Shown one piece after another: positions 1-12,331 of a stretch of 64,000 bases of DNA. Positions within the stretch are counted from its first letter, which is position 1. Each line of letters opens with the position of its first letter. A program made the position numbers and the translations under genes. Source of the stretch: Parapristionchus giblindavisi (lineage: Eukaryota > Nematoda > Chromadorea > Rhabditida > Diplogasteridae); the NCBI GenBank assembly GCA_943737045.1, contig CALSFV010000314.1, positions 241,001-305,000 on the forward strand. Direction: 5' to 3'. The notes under the pieces are model-generated. The model searched no databases and had not been told where the DNA came from. It worked only from the letters and a program-made list of their open reading frames with translations.

Positions 1-268
1 AAGAACGATGAGAAAGTGGGTCATCAAATTCGAGAAACAGAGCTTTTCCTTCGAAGATGAAGACCGACCAATAAAGGAAAATTCACCCAACATAACAATG
101 CACCCAAATTACCGACTATACGGAAGTATGACCCAATGAACACCATTTATCTATCGTCTCTAGTTCGCCAATCGAACAAGCAAAGTTCGGCGGAGAAATA
201 GGAGAAATAGAGATGGAGAGAAGAAGAGATAAAGTCGATATCATAAGAACAAGCGCTCACCCTCCCCC

Positions 269-276
269 TATATAAG
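269..276 (+). promoter_or_regulatory. TATA box candidate of the glycine-rich gene
   Basis: A TATATAAG element lies about 170 bases before the start codon at 442. Spacing to the ATG leaves room for a 5' untranslated leader, or for a short outron. No other clear TATA-like element occurs closer to the start. Inference from sequence only; bases 1-268 contain nothing else I can name. Confidence 0.45.
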
Positions 277-441
277 CCAAACTCGTCGTATCAAAAGATC
301 ATTCGATTTCAATTCCAACTAAATGGCGCCCCTCTTCATTTACACCCTACTTTTTTTTAATTTCCAATCAATCAATTTATATTCGATTTCCTTTGTTCAT
401 ATATATTTGTATGCCTGCAAAGTGTTGTTATTATTTAAGCA

Positions 442-3400
442 ATGCGAATGCGCTTGCTGTTTCTAGTGGGAGTCTGCGTCGCGGTAGTTCTTTCTCAAGG
501 AGGAGGTAATATTATTGATTATTGACTAAAGAACGATGAATATATTTACAGGACCGCCAGGAACTAGTGGAGGTGGGGGAAGAGGAGGAGGTGGAGGAGG
601 AGGAGGGGGGAGAGGAGGAGGGGGAGGAGGAGGAGGGGGAAGAGGAGGAGGGGGAGGAGGAGGAGGAGGAGGAAGAGGGGGAGGAGGAGGTTTGTTTTCA
701 TTTCCGAATTTCTCATATTTTTTCTACCTAACGTTCAATTATTGCAATTATTTATCATATCAGCCATTAGTGCTCAGATGCATAACGTAGCTAAGCCTAA
801 TTCAATAGTGGATGAGAGACAGAATTTAAAAAAAAACCATACTTCAGGTGGAAGCAATGGAGGAGGAGGTCGAGGAGGAGATGGAACGGGAAATAATGGA
901 GGAAGTAAGACAAATATATTTATTGTAAAGTTTCAAACTGCACCTTTGGCTGTTTCCATCGAGAGACTCCACAGCAGCATGCAAGATTAGAGATAGAGGT
1001 TTTCCTAGGGAAATAGATCCTGTGGAAATAGAAGCGCGAAACAGTGAAAAATCAATCACCATCTTCATACTCTTTCTTTATCACGAAAAGATACGTTTTA
1101 AAGTAATATCGCAGAGCTAATTTAACTCTCCGAAATATATTGGAACGCTCTCTCATAGTCAGAGACGAAAATGCGGGAGAGTATTGCCAGAGCGGAAGTA
1201 TTCAAATATTCTTAGGATGTGCATTTAAGTTAGTTCGCAATTCTCAGATTATTCTTCCAGGTGGTGGATGGGGTGGAAACGATAATAACAATGGAGGAGG
1301 AGGCTGGGGAGGCAATAACGGAGGCGGTGGAGGAGGATGGGGTACGCACCTTTTTTTAAAATTTTCTATTTATTTATTTGTCTAACTAATTCTAAGAAAA
1401 CACATACATAAGAAACACTGAAATTTCAAAGTAAATATGTAGGAATCTAATAAAATGTCGAATGTACCTTGGCAAGTTGCCAGCAAGCGTAGAAATTCCC
1501 TTAGTCTCGAATATTATAATCCGGAATTTCCAAAGAACTATTTGTCTCTTATGTCAAGATTTTTCATTAAATTTCAGGTGGAAACAATGGGGGAGGCGGT
1601 CGAGGTGGAACGGGAAATAATGGTGGAAGTAAGACAAATTGATATTTAAATCATCGAATGTACTAACCATTCTGGAGAAAATATTAATATATTTAATCGT
1701 CTTATTTTTAAGTCAATTCGAAAGATTATTGATTTCAGATAACGGTGGTGGATGGGGAGGAAACGATAATAACAATGGAGGCGGTGGAGGAGGTTGGGGT
1801 AAGTACATTTACTAATTTGTTTATTTATTTATCTAATTCAATGATCACACATCGGAAAGGCTTATAAGATAAATAGTAGTATAACTTTACTTTGAGTCAT
1901 CTAAAGTTGCAAGCAAACGTAGAAATTTTCTCACAAGGGAAGTGCAATAAATATCTTTTAGACCTATGGATGGGAGTATTTTTCCTCGATAGCTATAGGC
2001 AATATAAGGTCGGAACCAAAAAATCAGAACCTGGCATGCACTTTCCGATTTTATATAAATAATTATATTTTGTACATTCGAACGAGCTGTTTAGGTGATG
2101 AAAGAAGACTCCCCTGATAGAGCACTTGAAAGATCACTGACAACATGGCGGCGTGGTATAGTGGTAATGTGTTCTCTTCTTGATCACAATATGGGTGGTT
2201 CGAATACAACTATGGAGATTTTTCTTTTGCTGATTTTTAAACGTTTCGGACTTGTAATTTTGATCAGAAAAAAAAATTAAAATCTTTTTCACAGTTTTTA
2301 TGTAGCTGTAGAACTTGAATTTTATCATTTATTGCCGTATTGTAATCGGCTATTCAATCACATTTGGAGCGTTTCAAAAATAATCTCACTAATTAATTGT
2401 CCCCGTGTAAAGGAAGAGTAGTTTAGAATATTTGAACATTGTATGCACAAATTATTGTGCGTATAAAATGTACTTGCATAAGAAAATGACTATGGGCGCT
2501 AAAGAACGGAAGTCTGTGCGAGCTAGATCGTCTGATAGAGCTAGGATAGAACTCGCCCCGCCTCTCGATTGTCTCTCCGCTGCCTCTCTCTAACCCGGCT
2601 GACCTTCGCCGCGCGCTATGTGATATATAAAAGAGATCGGCATAGTTTCTGAACCATGCAAAACAAGAAAGTCTCTTGTGGGAGTGATTAGCTACTCTCG
2701 TACCAAATAAACAAGTGATTTTTATACGCTCAATATCAAAATGTTATTCTTCCGTAGCCGCTTGGTACAGATGAACTCTCCCAAAATTAAAAGATCACTA
2801 TGCTAGTAAACGAAATGTTGCTTTTTTGCATTCCTAAATGATAAAATTAAAGTTCAACAGCTACATAAAAACTGTGAAAAAGATTTTAATTTTTTCTGAT
2901 CAAAATTACAAGTCCGAAACGTTAAAAAAAATCAGCAAAAGAAAAATTTCCATAGGTGTATTCGAACCACCCATATAGTGAACAAGAGGAGAACACATTA
3001 CCACTACACCACGCCGCCATGTTGTCAGTGATCTTTCAAGTGCTCTATCAGGGGAGTCTTATTTCATCACCTAAAAAGCGCGTTCGAATGTACAAAATAT
3101 AATTATTTATATAAAATCGGAAAGTGCATGCCAGGTTCTGATTTTTTGGTTCCGACCTTATATTGCCTATAGCTATCGAGGAAAAATACTCCCACCCATA
3201 GGTCTAAAAGATATTTCTTATACTTCCCTTGTCAGTATTAAATTCTAACACAGCGTGTAGTGCTTTCAAACGAATCAATACTAATAAGTTGTGATTTTGA
3301 AGTTTTCTTATGAGTTTTATTTGAGTGGCGTATAGGCAGGATTAATTCAATATTTGATTAGTGATTGAATTTAAAAAAACATAATTCGGAATCAATTTCA

Positions 3401-4000
3401 GGTGGAAACAATGGTGGAGGCGGTCGAGGTGGCACGGGAAATAATGGAGGAAGTAAGACGAATTGTAATAATAATCATTAAAAATCTATAAATGTACAAT
3501 CCCATCTTCGGAAATATAGAAAATATTTAATCCACTTATTGTTTGCACTTTCATATTACGTAAATTTTCAATTCGAAAGATCATTGATTTCAGACAACGG
3601 TGGTGGATGGGGTGGAAACGATAATAACGGCGGAGGCCGGGGAGGTAATAACGGAGGCGGCGGAGGAGGTTGGGGTGCGCAAATTTTATAAATTACTATT
3701 TATTTATCTATATACTACCGTGTAAATCATTTTTGTAAGCGGTAGTGAAAATCAAGGCAGAATGTCCAAAAGAGAAAAAACCTATTTTTAAAATCAATAA
3801 TTTAAGAAAAACTTTTCAGGCGGAAACGGGGGCGGATGGGGCGGACACAACCATGGAGGCTGGGGAGGAAGAGGGCCATGGGGAGGATGGGGACGCCCTT
3901 GGGGATGGGGTACGAAAGTTTATGATTAAATATTTATTAACAAAAGTTAACCATTTTTATAGAACGTTTTTTTCCAGGAAGTTCTCCAGTCTGGGGATAA
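442..4000 (+). CDS. Secreted glycine-rich repeat protein, 231 aa, 10 exons
   Basis: Exons read as 442-505, 552-689, 848-904, 1261-1341, 1578-1628, 1739-1798, 3402-3452, 3594-3674, 3820-3909 and 3978-4000 (696 nt, stop TAA). The start MRMRLLFLVGVCVAVVLS is a classic signal peptide, ending before a Gly-Gly-Gly run. Exon 2 is poly-Gly broken by Arg; exons 3, 5 and 7 share GGNNGGGGRGGTGNNGG-type units; exons 4, 6 and 8 share GGWGGNDNN-type units; exon 9 adds His, Pro and Trp. All introns are phase 1, so every internal exon can be duplicated or skipped without frame loss. The family resembles secreted glycine-rich peptides of nematode epidermis or cuticle, some of which are antimicrobial; that role is inference. 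Intron 6 (1799-3401) carries a nested fold-back element. No cysteines are visible. Exon joins are my prediction. Confidence 0.8.
2146..2213 (+). repeat. tRNA-like A/B-box cassette in left arm
   Basis: The segment contains GGTATAGTGGTAATG (A-box-like) and GGTGGTTCGAATAC (B-box-like) at a spacing close to that of a tRNA gene. Acceptor-stem ends do not pair well and the T-arm is imperfect, so it reads as a tRNA-derived relic rather than a tRNA gene. The reverse-complement copy is in the right arm near 2953-3021. Confidence 0.5.
2453..2735. mobile_element. TA-flanked MITE, copy 1 (nested in fold-back loop)
   Basis: Terminal inverted repeats read TTGTGCGTATAAAATG on the left and the complement of TTGAGCGTATAAAAAT on the right, with TA on each side. 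Related copies are at 4163-4367, 8401-8620 and 20739-20951. This copy is longer than the others and sits in the loop of the 1933-3232 element, so it entered after the fold-back formed or travelled with it. Confidence 0.65.
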
Positions 4001-4162
4001 TCGCTCAGTTTTCGACGAATGAATCATTTTATGAATATCGTTAATAAGCGGGTCTTTCGATCTATAAATATTTTTTGTTTATTGAGTTGTTCATGCCGTA
4101 TATAAATAATATTATCAGTAAATCATGTTCCTGACCGATAATTGCAGGTCCAAGGTTCAGAA

Positions 4163-4367
4163 ATATTGACCGTATAAAATACACTTGTTTATTTGGTACG
4201 AGAGTAGCCAACCACTGCCACAATGAATTTCTATGTTTAGAGATAGAGCACCGGTGAGAGAGTAGGTAGATCAGAGAGAGCGAGGAGGAAAGAGTGGGTC
4301 GAAAGTTTTTCCTCTGTTTAGCAGCAGTAGCAATGCAATTATGCAAATACATTTTATACGGACAATG
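4163..4367. mobile_element. TA-flanked MITE, copy 2
   Basis: Begins TTGACCGTATAAAATACAC and ends with the complement of TTGTCCGTATAAAATGTA. The interior matches copies 3 and 4, including a stretch rich in GAGAGA. It lies just downstream of the glycine-rich gene. No open reading frame of note. Confidence 0.7.
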
Positions 4368-5073
4368 ACACATATTTGATAGAGATATGAAATAAGATTT
4401 TGATTTATTAAGATGTATATTGACTATTTCCCGATCTATCGATTTAACAATTGTTGGAAGGAGAGTTTAAAAAAAACAGTTCTCAATGGAAAAATGTCAA
4501 TCCTCATTTTAAATTTTTGAGATGCGCAAAGAGAAGATTGGAACATTCACTCAAGAAACAGTCTAAAATTATTGATCATCAGTCAAATAGGTACTATTTA
4601 TTCACTATTTCTCATGTTCGGTCAATGAAAAACTTCAACGAACTCGATTTCTAGGCCAACAAGCGCTCTTTCGATCTCATGACTACTTGATTCTACTCGA
4701 TAGCCCAAGATCGATAATATTTAGTATTGGCCATTATAATCGGTCTGACTAATTACATTAAATGTGCATCCCTTGCTAATCTTAAACTCTCCGCTCTGGC
4801 AACGCTCTCCCGTAAGCTAGAACGACGAGTTTTAAAATAGCTGTGCATTTATCAGAGTGCAAAATAATCACAAAAATCCATGAAATGCTATTACGACGCT
4901 TCATTTTTTTGATGCCACCAGAATTCAATTTATAGCGAAACAAGGAAATATCGGGATTTCGGATTTCGTTGAGTTTCTCCTTTACGAATGCTACTTTTCC
5001 AATTACTTTTACTATCATGAAAATAGTACTACTTTTCACTTTACCAAGATTTTAAATGTAAATTAATGATCTA

Positions 5074-6628
5074 CAGTGGTGGCCAGAAGGATATCATATT
5101 TTGGTTTTTTGAGCTTAACTTTTCTTGTAGATAACCAATCAGCTTGAAATTTTTATATAGTGTGCTCAAACATGTTTCACAATGTATACCGAGGCATGGG
5201 GCCGGTTTTTCAATTTAGACGGATCCCAGGCTACAGTATCCTAAAATGACCTTGACCGCTCATTTTATTGAAGTTACTTCTCCTGTAATTTTTAAATGTA
5301 TTCATGCGGTTTTTTTTCGTTTTTTTCACGAATATATCTTAAAAATCAATTAAACAAATTTATTAATAATATTCAACATGTCAACAATCAAAAGAATTGA
5401 TTAAATCACTAACAAAGTGGATTGCTCACGTGGGTGATGTTGGGGCAACAATTTAGGTTCAAATCTACTATTAAACAGATTAAATTAATAAATATTAATT
5501 TAGTACTTAGTTTCCGTGCTTCTGACTGCCCTAACAACGTGCGGTGAGGAGGAGCGTATGATAGCCGTTGCGATCATGATTCCATTGATTCGCTGCAGAG
5601 GACATAGTGCGAATCTCCGTGCACCATGACACTTCTAACTCTGTGATTCTCCTAGGGGACGAGCTTGTGGACATCCTCTCGAGCCCCGACTGGTCTGAGA
5701 ACGTCAACCCGGCCGTCCGAGTCCAATAGATTAAACTTGAACTCGTCCGACCTTACGACCTTTCGATAGTCTGCGACTCTCCTTTTGAAATAAGCCTTTG
5801 ATCACTTCAGACGATTCTCTCTGTTCTTAGGATAGATTATGGGCTTCGTACTAACAACTCTACCGTTAATACCAGCGTGTTGGGGTTGTCTACGGATGGT
5901 GCGAGTCGAAGGAGGAGTGGCACCGTACAGTGTCATTTCTTGCTAGTTGATTGTTGAGTTCGCCCTCGGGATATCGCGCGATGCGCTGATGATATTCCTG
6001 TCATCAAGGTCCTAGGTAATACGTGAAACACCATGCAATGAGGGTTGACAGTCGATGACGAATTTGGGAACCTTTTTGATGACACGAGAGATCGTACACT
6101 GGTTTTCACCAAACTGGTGAGCAGGTTCAGATTGCTTCAGACCATTCAAACCTCACGGGAAAGGAATCAGGGAAGAGATATAACACACCTCTCGGTATTA
6201 CCATAGTATAAAAACATAAAAAAAAGAAATATACATTTAAAAAATCACAAGAAACAAGCAAAAGTGGTGAAAAAAGTTGCTACTTTTGAAATTCACAATA
6301 TGCCTACGATATGAATATTAATATCTAATAAATGTATGCAGTATCGATGAATGACTATAGTAGCATGCGTAAGTACTTTTTAAACGGTGAAAAAATTGTT
6401 TAAAACAACGAAAATACGTCGCAACTTCACGCTATCAAAATGAGGCATGTGGTCATTTTGGGATACTGTAGCCTGGGATCCGTCTAAATTGAAAAACCGG
6501 CCCCATGCCTCGGTATACATTGTGAAACATGTTTGAACACACTATATAAAAATTTCAAGGTGATCGGTTATCTACAAGAAAAGTTATGCTCAAAAAACCA
6601 AAATATGATATCCTTCTGGCCACCACTG
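5074..6628 (-). mobile_element. Degenerate Tc1-like DNA transposon
   Basis: A 1,555-bp element flanked by TA, with long inverted repeats (about 170 bp) that begin CAGTGGTGGCCAGAAGGATA. The terminal CAGTGGTGGCC and TA target duplication are typical of the Tc1 branch of Tc1/mariner. On the minus strand the interior keeps remnants of a DDE transposase, including RSDEFKFNLLDSDGR followed by an RP motif near 5680-5770, matching the family's second catalytic region. Stop codons and frame breaks mean no intact transposase. Arms are still closely matched. Confidence 0.85.
5530..6180 (-). pseudogene. Tc1-type transposase relic
   Basis: Read on the minus strand, the middle of the 5074-6628 element shows the SDE-F-KFNL-SDGR block typical of Tc1 transposases around the second catalytic Asp, with an earlier helix-turn-helix-like part nearer 6100. 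The frame is broken several times, so no functional protein is expected. Limits are approximate. Confidence 0.65.
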
Positions 6629-7192
6629 TATGATTAATACACACTCATTTGATAACTCTGTTAACGAACGATCATTACAACTGATTTCGCTCAACACAAT
6701 AAGTGTAGCTTTTGTCTACTCATCTTATCATTCCAATCTCTCGTTGTCTCTTCTATTCTCGTATTCTCGCTGGTCGATCTTTAGTCACTGTGTAGTGCAC
6801 TGCGCACCGAGATATATAGTTTTCAAAACTTCCCGTCTCTCTCGCAAGTAAAAGTATTGATTTGAGAAATCGATAAATGGACTTCGGTCTTTGATCTCGA
6901 TCTATCGAGCTATGATGGTAATGTACAAATTGTCTCAATAGCTGTTTGTGAAACGGTTTCATGAATTATAAGAGTGGTAGAAAGGTCTTCTACTACATCT
7001 CCGATAAAAAATGTAATAGTTGGTTTCGTAGGTACCTATCTTACAAGAAGTGATCATCTATTCAATTTCCATTTCGCCCTAACTTACAACAAAAGAATCG
7101 ACCATCTGTTGAGAGCTCCTCCTTCTTCAATCGTGATTCATTCCTTCATCTCTCACTGCTTTAGTATAAACAGTACTACCACCCATGCAGTT

Positions 7193-7300
7193 AAAGGCAT
7201 ACCCCGAGCTTATTTTATTCACCACTCTGGCCACACTCTATCGCAGGAAAGGAAAGTGAGAGAGTGTTGCCAGAGCGGAGAGGTTGAAATTGACATGTGG
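7193..7300. repeat. Dispersed self-complementary repeat copy
   Basis: Contains the two complementary halves CTCTGGCCACACTCT and AGAGTGTTGCCAGAGCGG, and begins with AAAGGCATACCCCGAGC. It belongs to the roughly 110-bp family described in the findings. A 151-codon open frame across 6974-7429 runs through it and is not believed. Confidence 0.6.
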
Positions 7301-7894
7301 TGTCACTTTATCCGCCTGCTTCTTCATACAGTCTCCATCGTTCCACATTCTCCATACTCAATTCATCCTGCTTTGCTATCTCTAGGTTCTTGTCACTCTT
7401 ATCATCTTGTCCAATCAATAATCAGATGATGAAGTGCACAAGAATCTGTAGATCAAGGTGTATATCAACATTTCAATGTATTCATGAACACGGAAATTAT
7501 TGTTCGCCAAAGTCCATTATGGAGATTGGCCGAATCGGGCGTGCCTAGATATGTGTGTAATAATAATAACAAGAACTTTCTATCGGAGAATTCAACAACG
7601 TTGTGATCACATCTAAGATGAATGAAACATATTTCGTCTTTGTGTCATGTACTTTTTGAAAAAATTACCAAAAGAAAGATGAACCTCTTCATTTTTATTC
7701 ACTCTTTCTACTATTATTTTCGATGACAGTGATGAACCCTGGTCAGAGTAAAGAGTTTCAAAGTTGCGGAGGAATATTCTCATGATTTACTTAATTGTTC
7801 AACAAGCTCGTAAGAATCGGCGCATATTATAAAATAAAATAATAACATTAATAATAATAATAATAATAATAACAATATTTATTATTATTATTTA

Positions 7895-8241
7895 CTCCGC
7901 AATTTTAGGGGGCCAATAATTTGGTCGAACATTTTTGGGTGCCTAAAATTTGGCTACCAGACAAGCCCCACTTTTAAAGTTGAGTCAATAAATTGGTGGT
8001 CTAAAATTTTAGCCAAAGTTTGGCTAAAGTTTAGCTAAAATTGTAGCCAAAGTTTGGCTAAAATTTTGGACTAAAATAATAGCCCCACTTCTAACCAAAT
8101 CATTGGCTCAACCACCAAATTATTGACTCAACTTTAAAAGTGGGGCTTGTCTGGTAGCCAAATTTTAGGGTCAACTTTTACGATCCACCAAATTATTGGC
8201 CCCACTTCGACCAAATTATTGGCACCCCTAAAATTGCAGAG
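7895..8241. mobile_element. 347-bp palindromic TA-flanked element
   Basis: The ends CTCCGCAATTTTAGGGG and CCCCTAAAATTGCAGAG are near-perfect complements and the palindrome continues through the whole segment, with repeated GCCAAA/TTTGGC words at its centre. TA flanks both sides. It ends only 33 bases beyond the stop codon of the neighbouring UDP-glucuronosyltransferase, so it may be transcribed as that gene's 3' untranslated region. A run of AAT triplets lies just to its left (7840-7890). Confidence 0.7.
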
Positions 8242-8273
8242 TATTTCATAATGTTCATAACAATTGGGGATGT

Positions 8274-11200
8274 TCAGAAAAGAGCAAATCCAATGAATAG
8301 AAGGATAAGTAAAGGAAGTCCAATAATAGCAGCGAAGACGTCAATGTTGTAGTATTCAATGAATGACTGGTGTCTGGAAAGGAATTAGTTAGCATAGTCC
8401 TATTGTCCGTATAAAATGTACTTGCATAATTGCATTGCTACCGCTGCTAAACAGAGGAAGAACTATCGATTAACTATCCACTCTTTCCTCCTTTCCTTCG
8501 TCGCTCTCTCTGATCTACCTACTCTCTCACCGGTGCTCTCTCTCTAAACATAGAAATTCATTGTGGCAGTGGTTGGCTACTCTCGTACCTAATAAACAAG
8601 TGTATTTTATACGGTCAATACTTCCAAAGTCTTTTCTATTTGAGGTGAAAAGGCAAAGGTAATTCCCGAAATTCAACGCTCACGAAGTCCTGCTGAAGAT
8701 CACTGCTATGACCAGTGATAATTCGGAACTTCTTCAGTTTCTGGCCCCTCCCCTCATATCGTAAACGATCTGGCCAAACTCTCTCGCAAGGACAGAGAAA
8801 GGTATGGTCAAATAGGATTGGAAGCTAAGTTTTGATGGATTATCACCTTCCATAATGATCGAGCATCTTCAACGGTCCATATTCAGCCATGAACTGCATA
8901 TTTCTCACGAATATTTCTTTCATTGTGAATGGACGATTCTTGAGCATTGCGGCATTGCGCATGGCACGTGTTTTGTAACTTAAATAATTATATTTATTTA
9001 TTTTAAAATAACTTTAATATTGATACACTTACCTCTTATCGTCTAGCACTTCAGCGATCACTGCCTCTAATTTCTTCACTGATATCAGATCTGTTTTATC
9101 GAAAACGATACCTGAAATCAATCGATAAATGGAAGCCACAAATCAGTCAATAGAACAATAACCTGCTCCATTTCTCTTGATCAACTGTGCGTTTCTGAAC
9201 TGATCGCCAACCACGGGAATTACTACCATCGGCACTCCTGAAAGAATAAAGGATTACTGTAGCGTTCGGAATCAATCGATACTGCAGGTGTACGGTAGGA
9301 GATCAATCGATACCTGCTAACAGTGATTCGTTGACACTTCCCATTCCGGCGTGGGTGATGAAGAGAGAAAGGCGAGGGTCATCTGGCATATTATAGATTA
9401 TCCTTATAAAATTAAGAAAATAAAACAATTGGATACCACAGAACTCGAAAAGTTGAGAAAGAATGAATGAGACTTTTCCCATTCATTTTTTTGCGTTTAC
9501 AAGTTAAGAAAAAAAGAGGCGTCCAGCATCTCGCCTCTTCGCCTCGCCTCACACTTAGTCATATGCAGTAATCATACAAGCTGCACCTCAGAAAGAGTGA
9601 GCTCTATCAAAGACCATCTTGATAGGTCATATATAAATAGTATGTGATATAAAGAGATCATTTTGGGAAGAGTGATACTGATACATTACGATTCGTCTGT
9701 CTTGTAAATCAAGAACATCTTGAGAGAGTGTAAAAAAGAGTTCGCTGTTTTTTTCTCTTTTCTTTGTATAAACAAAAGCGTGCATATGTGAAAGATGACA
9801 AAAATTTTAGTAGATGATGAATTCGTGAACTCACGCAGTAGATCAACTTGCGGTGCCCATTCTACGAGAACAAGATTATCGATTTTCTCCCCATCGAAGT
9901 CTTTCGGCGTCTCGTACTTCCAGATAAAAGTGATCTGAAGAGATCAAAGATCAAAGATCACACTTCAACCAAAGATCAAAGTACATACATCTGGAAAGCG
10001 TCGGACTACTTCCAGAATAGTTCGTTTATACTCTTCCGGCATTTTATTGCTTAATGCCACCGACCCGAATGAGATGAAGATAGTGCGCTCTCGAAGGGAA
10101 AGAAGCGAGGAGAAGTACTGTAACGACATGGAGTATTGATTGAAAGAATTTGGTGGGATTTTAGGTTCGCTAAAGTGAATGCGACACACTCTAGCTTGAT
10201 CCCTTATCTTTCGCTCTTCTCGAAAATGTTGATCAAAATTAACCAAGCGTAGGGTTAAAATTAATGTTTATATTGAACTGAAACTTATTTGAAAATGTAG
10301 AAAAAATACTAAAATTTAATTGAGAAGTTGTGAAGTGATCTGATTTTATTCTCATTTTTTCATTCGTACTGGTTTTGTCTGCGAGAGAATGAATAAGGAG
10401 AGCTTGTAGTGCCCACGGACAATGTCTTTGATGAGATCAGAAGGAAACTGCTTACCGTATCCAGTTCCTTTGGTTTCACATCTACAGTAATTCCTCCAAT
10501 CTCGATGACTTTGTGTACAGTAGGACGAGGAAAGTCGAAGAGAGGATCGGTATTGAGAAAGACGAATGAAGCATCTCCCAACATTTTCTGAATTTTTTCG
10601 GTGAGATCTTTAATTTATTTTAAACTCTAATTTCTTCTGATCATATAATAAAATGTTATCATCTTATCTTTTTTTTGCGATTTCTATATAAAAACTAAGA
10701 GCAATGTAGAAATGAAAAATTTCAGCAAAAAACCCACCACAGTTCCTGGATAGTCAGGGATTCTCTCAATGATTGCTTCATCATTTATTCGATAGATATC
10801 CCCAAACCACTCCTTCGTGTATTGGAACGCACGTAGATTATGGAATCTCTCCATCATCGTCATCTTCTCCCCGTATGACGTCATCACTCCTTAATTGATA
10901 CACGGTTTAATTTGGCAACATATATTCGTGTTCTTTATTCCTTCATACCTATGTAAAACGAGATGGCATGCTAATAATTGTTTTCTTTTTTAAGTTGGTA
11001 GTTTACGATAGAGTAAATAATATTATGACTGCGAAAATGTAATACTTTAGCCTACGGTACCGACAACCTTCTATAACGTCGTTTACCGGCCATCACAGAA
11101 ATTTGTAAAATAAAGTCATGTGTTATATTTTATCGATTTAATCAGCAACATTACTCTTCTCTATTGTACTATATCAGTATGGTCATAATCCGGATCATAT

Positions 11201-12331
11201 GCCAATTGCATATCTTCTTTCTATGCAACATGTGATAGTTAAGTATGTATTATAATAACCATACCGGGCACATAGCTGGGGGCAAACGGCATGCCGGTCA
11301 CGCAGAATCCCCAATCGTACACTGGATTCGATACAACGAGCGAGTAATTTGTGATGCCCAAGATGTACATGAATACTGTAATGGAATGTATGTTGGGTCA
11401 GAGAATGGGTCAGATCATTTCGTACGGAAATTAGAACAATTTGCATTAGTTCAGAATTATTCACAGCACATCAACACGAAAAACTACGTTACCCATAGCG
11501 CCGAAATCGACCGTTTCACAGAAGGCTGCATCAAACTTCTCGGCACGTAACCTCTCGATAAGCTCCTTGTCGTTGAGCAGTTCTGAAGGAAAATGCCTAA
11601 TTACGATAAGGTATGATATTCTGTTGATCCTAAAAACTATACAACTTTTGAAATTACGATATCTTAACGGACTCGTACTGTGAATCAGTCGATCAGATCA
11701 CATTACATACATATTTGCTAAAATTTTACCTTTCAACTGCTCGACTAAGCAGACTCTGAACGGCTTAAAAGGCTCCCAACTGCCGATCTCATTCTTAGAC
11801 GTCCAGAAGTTACTGATCAAGCCGCCAGCCTTAATGATACGTATTTGGCGTTAATAAAGACTTTATCTCATTAAGGTCATGCATAAATAATTAAAGTTTT
11901 AAATCATTAAGGTCATAATTTCGAACCTCAGCTGCTTCTTCGTCTCTTTTCCTGGCCGCTTCACACTGTGGATACTCGATGATTCGTGCTCGAGTAGTAC
12001 CATGAGAACCATTGGCGGGAATGAATAACGGAGCGAGATGGACCTTAACTTAGTCATCTTTTAAGATCGAACTTAAAAGTCGAACTTAGCAAGTTTTAGA
12101 TTAGCTAGACCTTAACTCAATGACCTTAGGTGTTACTTACAAATGAATTTATTTTAGGAGCTTAGATGATATTGAACTTAATCCTAAGATAAGTTAAGTC
12201 CCTACCACTTCGTGGCCTTCGTCAATCAGTGCATCACTCAGAGTACCCATCAGCGTTGTATGACTTCTCCCGAACATTGGAGCATATGCGAAAAACTTGA
12301 GTTTACGGGGAGATTGAGGTGATGAAGACAT
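8274..12331 (-). CDS. UDP-glucuronosyltransferase, 503 aa, 14 exons
   Basis: Exons, 5' to 3': 12331-12206, 12043-11927, 11829-11730, 11582-11493, 11375-11265, 10889-10738, 10587-10456, 10117-9989, 9934-9835, 9382-9314, 9237-9163, 9111-9033, 8978-8847, 8373-8274; 1,512 nt including TGA. Family hallmarks appear in order: PSYVPGVMTSYG, FLNTDPLFDFPRP, ISFGSVA, TFIWKYE, LVEWAPQVDLL and the donor-sugar signature FITHAGMGSVNESLLAG, then GVPMVVIPVVGDQ. The C-terminus has one hydrophobic membrane helix (about residues 480-503) but only a very short tail. These enzymes transfer sugar from UDP-sugars to small lipophilic compounds in the endoplasmic reticulum lumen. Oddity: the first exon starts MSSSPQSPRKLKFFAYAP, with no signal peptide, so a further 5' exon may be missing from my model. 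The intron at 8374-8846 holds a MITE. Confidence 0.9.
8401..8620. mobile_element. TA-flanked MITE, copy 3, in the last UGT intron
   Basis: Starts TATTGTCCGTATAAAATGTA and ends with the complement of TATTGACCGTATAAAATACA, with a clear TA on each side. It is the clearest copy of the family. It is in opposite orientation to copies 2 and 4. Confidence 0.75.

Larger units (their letters stand above)
1933..3232. mobile_element. Fold-back element, about 400-bp inverted arms, in intron 6
   Basis: Arms at about 1933-2332 and 2836-3232 are reverse complements of each other, starting ACAAGGGAAGT and ending CCCTTGT. The loop contains a second element (2453-2735). No coding sequence spans it. Each arm holds a tRNA-like stretch with an A-box-like and a B-box-like segment. 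It lies wholly inside an intron of the glycine-rich gene. No transposase is present, so it must have moved with help from another element. The superfamily is not assigned because I see no clear target duplication. Confidence 0.75.

Noticed and set aside
6974..7429. 151-codon plus-strand frame
   Set aside because: Runs through a dispersed self-complementary repeat, low similarity to natural composition, no domain.
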